Part shown: piece by piece, positions 22,146 through 28,212 of the stretch
Layout of the letters: the number at the start of each line of letters is the position of its first letter
Numbering within the stretch: position 1 is the stretch's first letter
Virus record (IMG/VR): IMGVR_UViG_3300042261_001802
Location: 1-35,417 of that record
DNA length: 35,417 bases
Origin: a virus
Strand: one strand, 5' to 3'
Position numbers and translations under genes: made by a program
Notes under the pieces: generated by a model
Databases searched by the model: none
Seen by the model: only the letters and a program-made list of their open reading frames with translations
Told to the model about the DNA's origin: nothing

Positions 22146-22385
22146 ATGGCGATCGTCGGCCTCATTACGGCTATTCTGACCATTCTCGCGCCGATCCTGG
22201 CGGCCATCGCTAAAGAGGTGGCCGCCAGGCGGGAGAAGACCTTTGAAAATGACGCGGCAAAATTCGATGTTGCCCTTGCTGGTTGTGACACTGATGCTCT
22301 CAGCGCTGCTTTTAACGAGCTGCGGCCACCGCCAGGTTACGGTGATACCGGCGGACAAGATGATCCGGACGTTGCCCAACGGTAA
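22146..22385 (+). CDS. Putative inner-membrane spanin-like protein (79 aa)
   Basis: ATG at 22146 is 2 nt after the previous stop. It has an N-terminal transmembrane helix (IVGLITAILTILAPILAAIA), then a charged helix and a Pro/Gly-rich tail. It overlaps a lipoprotein gene in another frame, like Rz and Rz1. It is shorter than a usual Rz, so the call is tentative. Confidence 0.5.
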   Translation: MAIVGLITAILTILAPILAAIAKEVAARREKTFENDAAKFDVALAGCDTDALSAAFNELRPPPGYGDTGGQDDPDVAQR

Positions 22386-22476
22386 CTACGAGGTCACTCC
22401 TGCCTGGCTGCAGGAAAGATATAAATTCGAACGCTGGTGCTCGGAGCAGCTTAAAGGGTGCCGAACTACAAAATGA
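22249..22476 (+). CDS. Rz1-like outer-membrane lipoprotein
   Basis: It starts at ATG 22249 (a TTG lies 6 nt earlier), embedded in the preceding gene in a different frame, and has 75 aa. The signal peptide ends in a lipobox LLTSC, after which a mature chain of about 48 residues remains. Such an overlapping lipoprotein is the hallmark of the outer spanin that bridges to the inner spanin and disrupts the outer membrane. It implies a diderm host. Confidence 0.6.
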   Translation: MTRQNSMLPLLVVTLMLSALLLTSCGHRQVTVIPADKMIRTLPNGNYEVTPAWLQERYKFERWCSEQLKGCRTTK

Positions 22477-22500
22477 TTCGTGCCAGGAGAACTAAATAAT

Positions 22501-22827
22501 ATGAGACAGATTGTATCGACAACCGCACCACTCGCGGCGGGGATAGCATACATAAGTCCTTCAATGTCTAGTGACAACATTCCCGGAATGGGAGGGATTC
22601 AGTCCTTCCGTGGATACGTTTTCAGTGACCAAGCGTTCACGGTTAATATTTTTCAGTCACAGGATGGTGTTAATTTTGACTTCAAATCCACATTTGCTTC
22701 CGGTGTGAGCGGGGCAAATCAGCAATGTGGATTCATGGTGGAGCGGTTGGCGGAACACTGTAAATTCGAGATTGTCTGTGGGGCGGTCGATATGACCGTT
22801 TTGCGCGGATATCTCAACGGATTATAG
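22501..22827 (+). CDS. Beta-rich protein upstream of DGR target
   Basis: The start is the ATG at 22501, 11 nt after AGGAG, giving 108 aa; a GTG at 22480 is the alternative. The sequence is beta-rich with Ser/Gly/Phe strands (YVFSDQAFTVNIFQSQDGVNFDF). Its codons look more AT-rich than those of its neighbours. It lies directly before the DGR target and may be its partner on the virion. Family not recognised. Confidence 0.55.
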   Translation: MRQIVSTTAPLAAGIAYISPSMSSDNIPGMGGIQSFRGYVFSDQAFTVNIFQSQDGVNFDFKSTFASGVSGANQQCGFMVERLAEHCKFEIVCGAVDMTVLRGYLNGL

Positions 22828-22836
22828 GGGGGTCTC

Positions 22837-24351
22837 ATGATAGAGACTAGTTTAATTCAGAAGGATCCGCCGAATAGTCCTTCCATCGCCACCCTCCCGG
22901 CCCACTACAGCCGCGACACCGCCTGGGGCATCAAGGGCCGCGGCGTGGCAGCCGACCGCTACACACTCCTGTCTCCCTCCGCCCTGGCGGTCAACATCGG
23001 CGACATGGGTTTCGTGCTGCCGACGCAGGCCTCGCTCGTCCTCTCCGCCGCGGCGTCCTGGGACACTATTGCCGGCACCGATTACACCGTGGCAGCCACC
23101 CGGGCAGGTAAGGATTTCTATGTCTACGCCTGCCAACAGGGAGGCGTGGCCCCGAAGTTGGTCGTCTCCGCTAACTCCACCGTGCCGACCGGGTACACAG
23201 CCGACAATAGCCGCAAAGTTGCCGGGTTCCACTGTCTGTGCGTGGCAGTCGGCACTATCGCCGGCCATGCCCTGACCGGCTTCGTCGTCGGAGATATCCT
23301 GCCGGAATCAGTCTGGGACCTGTCGTTCCGGCCTACCTGCTCGCCCGAGGGAATGTCCTACGATGCCAAGTCCGGCATCTGGGTGGACATCTACCTCACC
23401 TCCGGCACCGGCACCAGTACCCGCAGTGCCTACAACGCCACTATCTCCGACAACCGCAACTGGATGGATTTTGTTGATGACCTGGGCGCGGTCGGCAAAC
23501 GGCTCTTGACTGACCCTGAATTCCAGCTGGCGGCTGCGGGTTCCAACGAGGAAACCAACATCACCGGCTCTGCCGACCCGGTCACCACCGGCGGCCACGT
23601 GGACACCGCGGCCCGGCGCATGATCTCCAGCATCGGCCTGGAGGATTGCTGCGGCGTCATGAACCAATGGCTCCAGGACCAGTCATTCCGCTGCGACCCG
23701 GACGGTACCGTGCAGGCCGCAGGGCTTACCTTCACGGTCTATTATGTGGCCGCTCCGGGCGGCAACCCAATTTACCTGAAACAGAGTACCGACGGCCAGT
23801 ATTACCTGGCCTGCAACATGGCCACCGCCCTGGCCGACAAGCAGATAGGCCCGACGAACTTTAAAATTCCGGTGAAACACGAAGCAGCCGCGGCCACCGG
23901 CGCCATCGGCCAGGTGTATTACAACTCCGGGGGTACCGCTCCGGCAAAGATACTCTGCAACATCGCCACCATCACAAAAGACGTGTTTTTGCCGAGCAAC
24001 AATCCGACCTACTTCCTGCAGATTAAACACGACGCAGCCGCAGCTACAAACGGCCGGGCTCTCAACTATGACGACGGCGCCGATAACAGGCTGGAATGTA
24101 ACACCGCATCGGCCGCCAACGACTCCGCCGACCTCGCCCTCAACAGTCAGTCATTCAGCTACTATGACCTCCCCGGCTCCAAGGGCAGCCTCTACAAACA
24201 GGGCACTCAGGGGGATGTCAAGTTGCTGGCCGGCGGTTATTGGAGTAATGGGACGAATGCCGGTTCGCGCTACCGTGCTGCGAATTTCTCTCGCTGGTAT
24301 GCGGCTTCGATTCTCGGTGCGCGCGGGTGCGCCCGGAGCCGGGAGACGTAA
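22837..24351 (+). CDS. DGR target (variable adhesin, C-type-lectin-like end)
   Basis: This protein has 504 aa. The N-terminal three-quarters is a virion-type beta protein (SVWDLSFRPTCSPEGMS, GIWVDIYLTSGTGTSTRS). A middle section has two copies of a unit beginning KH(E/D)AAAAT. The last 45 residues are the variable region (GGYWSNGTNAGSRYRAAN...), whose GxWxNGxNAGxRxR pattern is that of DGR C-type-lectin folds. Codons 468, 481, 484, 485, 488-490, 492, 493, 495 and 499 differ from the template. It is likely a receptor-binding protein whose ligand-contact residues are rewritten by the downstream RT. The start has GGGGGG upstream. Confidence 0.88.
   Translation: MIETSLIQKDPPNSPSIATLPAHYSRDTAWGIKGRGVAADRYTLLSPSALAVNIGDMGFVLPTQASLVLSAAASWDTIAGTDYTVAATRAGKDFYVYACQQGGVAPKLVVSANSTVPTGYTADNSRKVAGFHCLCVAVGTIAGHALTGFVVGDILPESVWDLSFRPTCSPEGMSYDAKSGIWVDIYLTSGTGTSTRSAYNATISDNRNWMDFVDDLGAVGKRLLTDPEFQLAAAGSNEETNITGSADPVTTGGHVDTAARRMISSIGLEDCCGVMNQWLQDQSFRCDPDGTVQAAGLTFTVYYVAAPGGNPIYLKQSTDGQYYLACNMATALADKQIGPTNFKIPVKHEAAAATGAIGQVYYNSGGTAPAKILCNIATITKDVFLPSNNPTYFLQIKHDAAAATNGRALNYDDGADNRLECNTASAANDSADLALNSQSFSYYDLPGSKGSLYKQGTQGDVKLLAGGYWSNGTNAGSRYRAANFSRWYAASILGARGCARSRET
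24222..24337 (+). repeat. DGR variable repeat (VR)
   Basis: This is 116 bp at the 3' end of the target gene. It aligns without gaps to the template repeat (offset 189). Fourteen positions differ, and every one is an A in the template: 24238, 24277, 24278, 24286, 24287, 24290, 24298, 24301, 24304, 24305, 24311, 24313, 24319 and 24331. The GC-rich end (24320-24336) is the likely IMH, the initiation site of homing. Confidence 0.95.
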
Positions 24352-24368
24352 TTCGTTAAACGTTCTTC

Positions 24369-24383
24369 GCGCACGTCATGCGC
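24369..24383. other. Hairpin between VR and TR
   Basis: GCGCA (24369-24373) pairs perfectly with TGCGC (24379-24383) across a 5-nt loop, 32 bp after the VR end. DGRs often carry a short hairpin or cruciform just past the IMH that enhances homing. Here the stem is only 5 bp, so the call is tentative. Confidence 0.4.
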
Positions 24384-24410
24384 ACTGTAGAAATGGTTGT
24401 GGCGCCGATG

Positions 24411-24526
24411 GTTGCTGGCCGGCGGTAATTGGAGTAATGGGACGAATGCCGGTTCGCGCTACCGTAATGCGAATAACTATCGCTGGAATACGAATTCGAA
24501 TATCGGTACGCGCGGGTGCACCCGGA
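24411..24526 (+). repeat. DGR template repeat (TR)
   Basis: This 116-bp donor copy of the VR has 27 adenines, 14 of which are changed in the present VR. Most lie in the first two bases of AAT/AAC codons. When mutated these cannot yield stop codons, which is the usual DGR design. Read in the VR frame it encodes NWSNGTNAGSRYRNANNYRW and onward and stays open to 24579, but it lacks a plausible start and is a template RNA rather than a gene. Confidence 0.95.
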
Positions 24527-24656
24527 TACAGACGAGTCAAACTCCCTGGCTGGGAGCCATGACCTTGTCCGGTAGGTGAGAACCGAAAGGCAAAACACAA
24601 AACGGAGCACGGGCCGGGCCAGTAGGGAAACCGGACGTCAGGCCCGGAACTAAACC
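24527..24656 (+). ncRNA. DGR RNA spacer with GC stem
   Basis: The 130 nt between TR and the RT gene contain no gene. CCGGGCC (24614-24620) pairs with GGCCCGG (24641-24647) around a 20-nt loop, ending 9 nt before the RT start. In Bordetella BPP-1 the region after TR is part of the structured RNA on which reverse transcription starts. The same role is proposed here, and the stem may also limit translation of the RT. Confidence 0.5.
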
Positions 24657-25667
24657 ATGAAACGACACGGCAATCTTTTCGACAAAATCACCAGCAGCGA
24701 GAACCTGCGGCTCGCCTATGAAAAGGCCCGCCGCGGCAAGTCCCGCATGCACAACGTCCAGCGCTTCGAGCGTGACGTGGACGGAAACCTGGAGCGGATC
24801 CGCCAGAGCCTGGTGGACCAGACCTTCACCACCTCCGGCTACCAGGTGAAAAAGATTATCGTGCCCAAGGAGCGCGACATCTACGTTCTGCCCTTCGCGC
24901 CCGACCGTATCGTACAGCACGCCATCATGAACATCCTGGAGCCCCTCTGGGACGCCCTTTTCATCGCCGACTCCTATGCCTGCCGCGTTGGCAAGGGCAT
25001 CCACGCCGGCAGCCTCCGGACCATGCAGTTTGTCCGGCAATACCGCTACGTGCTCAAGTGCGACATCGCCAAGTTTTACCCGAGCATCGACCACGATGTC
25101 CTCTATGGCATCGTGCAGCGGAAAATCAAATGCCCTGATACGCTCCGGCTGCTGCGCGACATCATCTACTCCGCACCGGGCGGCAAGAACGCGCCCATCG
25201 GCAACTATACTAGCCAGTGGTTCTGCAATATCTACCTCAACGAGCTGGACCAGCTGGTGAAGCATCACTACAAGGTCAAGGGGTATCTCCGCTACTGTGA
25301 CGACTTTTGCCTGTTCAGCGATGACAAGAAATACCTGCGGCAGCTGGCTGCCGAGCTGAAAGTATTCCTGGCCGACCGGCTGAAGCTGACCTTCAGTAAA
25401 TGCGAGCTGTTCCCTGTTTCACAGGGAGTGGACTTCCTCGGCTACAGGCATTTCAGAAACTACATCCTGGTGCGCAAGAGCACCGCCGCCAGGGTCAAAC
25501 GCCGACTGGCCAACCTTCCCCGCCTCCTGGCCGCCGGGGAGATAACAGAGGAGCAGTATCGATCATCAATTGCCTCCACCAGGGGGTGGCTCAAATGGGC
25601 GAACACGCATAACCTATCCGTTGCGCTGGAGCTGGACCGCCTGACGGAGACGAGGGATGCCGCATAA
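24657..25667 (+). CDS. DGR reverse transcriptase
   Basis: This protein has 336 aa. Motifs in order: the N-terminal KKIIVPKERDIYVLPF, motif A KCDIAKFYPSID with D136, the DGR-specific motif 4 IGNYTSQ (181-187, where group II introns have QGxxxSP), motif C YCDD (213-216), and DFLGYR near the thumb. There is no maturase or endonuclease domain, as is normal for DGR enzymes. It would copy TR RNA into cDNA with errors at adenines, and the cDNA then replaces VR. The ribosome binding site is weak and partly in a hairpin. The end overlaps the next gene by 11 bp. Confidence 0.96.
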   Translation: MKRHGNLFDKITSSENLRLAYEKARRGKSRMHNVQRFERDVDGNLERIRQSLVDQTFTTSGYQVKKIIVPKERDIYVLPFAPDRIVQHAIMNILEPLWDALFIADSYACRVGKGIHAGSLRTMQFVRQYRYVLKCDIAKFYPSIDHDVLYGIVQRKIKCPDTLRLLRDIIYSAPGGKNAPIGNYTSQWFCNIYLNELDQLVKHHYKVKGYLRYCDDFCLFSDDKKYLRQLAAELKVFLADRLKLTFSKCELFPVSQGVDFLGYRHFRNYILVRKSTAARVKRRLANLPRLLAAGEITEEQYRSSIASTRGWLKWANTHNLSVALELDRLTETRDAA

Positions 25668-25956
25668 ACGTTTCAGCGATTTTGCCCGCGAGAGGATCCC
25701 TCTCGATGGAGAGAAAACCAGGCTCGATGACATCATCAACCGCGAGATACTGATAATCGGCCACTCCATCAAGAAGAGCCGCTATGACAAGAACAACAGC
25801 GGCAAGTTCCTGACCCTGCAGTTCGAGCTCGACGGCGACCGCCGGGTCCTCTTCACCGGCAGCGACGTGCTGATAGAACAGGTAGAGAAATACGGCGACC
25901 AGATACCGTTCGCCGCCATCATCAAGAAAATCGACAGGTTTTACACCCTGTCATGA
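25657..25956 (+). CDS. DGR-linked small protein, possible nucleic-acid-binding accessory
   Basis: This protein has 99 aa, overlaps the RT stop by 11 bp and must be co-translated with it. RBS-like GGAG and GAGGG lie upstream. The first 25 residues are basic and charged. The rest is a compact beta domain (REILIIGHSIKKSRYD, KFLTLQFELDGDRRVLFTGS, PFAAIIKKIDRFYTL) that looks OB-fold-like. No Avd gene is present between VR and RT, so this is the best candidate accessory factor of the DGR. A nucleic-acid-binding role is inference from its charge, apparent fold and linkage. Confidence 0.6.
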   Translation: MPHKRFSDFARERIPLDGEKTRLDDIINREILIIGHSIKKSRYDKNNSGKFLTLQFELDGDRRVLFTGSDVLIEQVEKYGDQIPFAAIIKKIDRFYTLS

Positions 25957-25965
25957 GGAGTATCC

Positions 25966-26274
25966 ATGAAAGGCTTTCCGAAGCATCTGAACACCAGGGC
26001 TGATTATCTCTACATCAAAGAGCATTCCTCTCCGGAGTTATGGCGGCCACGCTTTCAGGCGCTGCTGAACGAGCGGTTTTCCTGGCTGCCGGCCGGGCCG
26101 CTGGCTGATGGCGAACCGGGCAACGATGACGAGTCCCACCGGGTGGTGGAGATGCGGGACGAGACCGGGCAGACGGTCGTTTCGCGGGTACAGGAGGAAT
26201 ACCGCGAGGACCCGAACGCGGTGATTTTTCGGCTGGGGTTTACGGTGGAGGAGGTTGAGAAGGCGCTGGCGTAA
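25966..26274 (+). CDS. Hypothetical tail-region protein (102 aa)
   Basis: ATG at 25966 follows GAGGAG. The protein (FPKHLNTRADYLYIKEH, WRPRFQALLNERFSW, then an acidic loop and a C-terminal VIFRLGFTVEEVEKAL) is conserved-looking but not recognised. It starts the gene run that leads into the tail tube gene. Confidence 0.6.
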   Translation: MKGFPKHLNTRADYLYIKEHSSPELWRPRFQALLNERFSWLPAGPLADGEPGNDDESHRVVEMRDETGQTVVSRVQEEYREDPNAVIFRLGFTVEEVEKALA

Positions 26275-26301
26275 CTCTATCGATGGAGACCGGGAGGCTA
26301 T

Positions 26302-26460
26302 ATGGCAGCCATAATCGTAATCGGCAAGGGCGATCTGGGGTACTCGCCGAAATTCGGCGCTATCATCCAGGGGCAGGAGTACACAATCGAGGAGGAGGAC
26401 TTCGCGCCTGAGCTCTTCGAACGCAAAAGAAAAAAAGAACCGAAAGGAGGGGATAACTGA
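26302..26460 (+). CDS. Small protein before tail tube (52 aa)
   Basis: ATG at 26302 follows CGGGAGG. The product begins MAAIIVIGKGDLGYSPKFGA and ends in a Lys-rich tail (RKRKKEPKGGDN). Its stop overlaps the tail tube start, and that gene's ribosome binding site (AAAGGAGGGG) is inside this one. No family recognised. Confidence 0.55.
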   Translation: MAAIIVIGKGDLGYSPKFGAIIQGQEYTIEEEDFAPELFERKRKKEPKGGDN

Positions 26461-27518
26461 TGGGGCTCACTGGAGAGGAAATTGTATATGCGTGGAAGAA
26501 AGGGGCAACCTGGGGCACGGCTGCGGCCTGCGGGGTCGGTAACGGTTTTCTCGGCCTGCCGATATCGGCGGATCCTGATAATGAGTTGGTGGTTGATGAC
26601 TCACTCGGGCAGTTTTTCGCCGTGGACGCCAGCCCCGGCAAAACCTCCCTTGCGCCCTCAGTGCCGGGGTACCTGCGGTTTAATGACGCGGTTGTCCTTA
26701 CCATGCTCGCCCAGTTCTTCGGCACGGCCGGAGTGCCGGCCAACCATGCCGGCGGCACGTTGTCGAAAGACCATGTCCTGAAGATGGCCAAACAGGTGGA
26801 CGGAAAATTCGGCACTCTCTGCGCCATGCTGGGCACCGGCTTCGTGGAGGAGATTCCCAGCTGGAAGATTGCCAAAGTAGTCGTTACCTGGGAGACCGGA
26901 CAGCCGGTCAAATTCGCGTTCTCCGGCCCGGGCTTCGACCTGGTGACCAACAGCGCAGTCAACACCCTGGCGACCATGGCGAACGTCACCATCCTGGAGC
27001 GGGCCAACCGTGCGTACATGGGCCAGACCGTATTCCGCATCAACGACCAGAGCGGCATTGCCCTGGCGGTTGGCGACAAGCTGGGCGTGTCGAAAATCGA
27101 GCTTACCCTGGAGCGAAAATTGACCGGGGTATACGGCACCTATGTGGATTCGGGCGCGGGCCGAGACCTCATCGATGAGCCGACCAACGACGGCCAACCG
27201 TCCGGGAGCCTGAGCATCACCCAGTCCCGGCTGCAGAACGCCAATGGCCGGGCCGATATCCGGGCTAACACTGCCAAGAAGGCGGACATCACTATTACCG
27301 GCCCAATCATCGAGGGTGCTATTCCGTACAGTATCACGTTCCAGCTCCCGCACCTGAAGCCCAAGAAGAACGCCAATCCGCATAAGCACGGCATCCTTGA
27401 AAACTCCAGGGAATACGAGGTCCTGGGGGCAACAGCGGCGCCTGCCGGGATGACCGGCAATACCGACCCGTGCTGGGTGAATTTGACGAATCAGATTGCC
27501 ACGGATTTGCTGGCATAA
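26460..27518 (+). CDS. Major tail tube protein
   Basis: This 352-aa protein has alternating beta strands and polar loops (DHVLKMAKQVDGKFGTLCAM, ITGPIIEGAIPYSITFQLPH). Its place directly before the G/GT chaperones and tape measure is that of the tail tube subunit of siphoviruses. It polymerises around the tape measure protein. The length is larger than a minimal tube subunit, leaving room for an extra surface domain. Confidence 0.75.
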   Translation: MGLTGEEIVYAWKKGATWGTAAACGVGNGFLGLPISADPDNELVVDDSLGQFFAVDASPGKTSLAPSVPGYLRFNDAVVLTMLAQFFGTAGVPANHAGGTLSKDHVLKMAKQVDGKFGTLCAMLGTGFVEEIPSWKIAKVVVTWETGQPVKFAFSGPGFDLVTNSAVNTLATMANVTILERANRAYMGQTVFRINDQSGIALAVGDKLGVSKIELTLERKLTGVYGTYVDSGAGRDLIDEPTNDGQPSGSLSITQSRLQNANGRADIRANTAKKADITITGPIIEGAIPYSITFQLPHLKPKKNANPHKHGILENSREYEVLGATAAPAGMTGNTDPCWVNLTNQIATDLLA

Positions 27519-27541
27519 AATTTAGTTAAAGGAGTTTACGG

Positions 27542-27934
27542 ATGGATATTTCCGCCCTGAAAAAGGATCTTATTGTGGGGGTCCGATTCGATGATGATGT
27601 GGTGGTCAAGGTGCGACACATTAACCGTGCTGAATTGCGCGATATATACAAAAAGGCCACCGTTTCCAAATTTATTGATCACAAGAAAAGGGATGAGTTT
27701 GACGCGGCCATGGCCGATTGCCTGCTTGGCCGGGCCGCCATAATCGATTGGGACGGGTTCATGGACGGCTCCGCCCCGTTTCCATGCAGTCCTGACAACA
27801 TCGATTATCTCATGAAAAACTACACCGCATTCGCGAAGTTCATCAATGATACGGTTTCCGATTTGGATTGTCTGCTCGCAGCGGAAAGGGATGCAGAAAG
27901 AAAAAACTGCGGGACTACATCCTCGCCCGGTTAG
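27542..27934 (+). CDS. Tail assembly chaperone G (frame 0 product)
   Basis: This protein has 130 aa and its ATG follows AAAGGAG. It lies between tail tube and tape measure, where siphoviruses encode the G chaperone that coats the tape measure during assembly. Its coding frame runs through a perfect slippery heptamer at 27901-27907. Most ribosomes would end at 27934. Confidence 0.75.
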   Translation: MDISALKKDLIVGVRFDDDVVVKVRHINRAELRDIYKKATVSKFIDHKKRDEFDAAMADCLLGRAAIIDWDGFMDGSAPFPCSPDNIDYLMKNYTAFAKFINDTVSDLDCLLAAERDAERKNCGTTSSPG

Positions 27935-28212
27935 AGTGCCCGAAGCTGAACTGCGGCGCGTGCGAGGATGCACGAGAGCTGGACGGGATTATCCCGGAGT
28001 GTGAAACGGACTCTGGTTGCCCTGTGCCATCATTGTTGCCTGGGTCTGCGCGGGCTGTGGAGATTCATGAAAAACTAGCCTGTCTGCATCGGCTCAATAT
28101 CGGATCAGCCATACTGGAGATGTACGGCGCGACGGTCGAAGATCTGGAGTTGATAGTTGTAATCGAACAATTGGCGGGCGGAAAGGACGGAAACGGTGGC
28201 GAAGGATGTTAA
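27542..28212 (+). CDS. Tail assembly chaperone GT (programmed -1 frameshift product)
   Basis: After slippage at 27901-27907 the reading continues in the -1 frame from CTG at 27907 to 28212, giving a fusion of about 223 aa. The T part contains RDYILARLECPKLNCGACED and a Cys cluster. In lambda the G:GT ratio controls tail assembly. The -1 frame has no plausible start of its own that would explain this conserved layout, and it overlaps the tape measure start. Confidence 0.75.
27901..27907 (+). other. Programmed -1 frameshift site (A AAA AAC)
   Basis: The heptamer is phased exactly as X XXY YYZ relative to the G gene (codons AGA AAA AAC). A Shine-Dalgarno-like GGAAAGG lies about 12 nt upstream, as in dnaX-type stimulated frameshifting. 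I could not find a clear downstream hairpin. Confidence 0.8.

Noticed and set aside
24397-24579. 60-codon frame through TR
   Set aside because: It is the VR frame copied by TR. It lacks a ribosome binding site and its use as mutagenic template explains the open frame.
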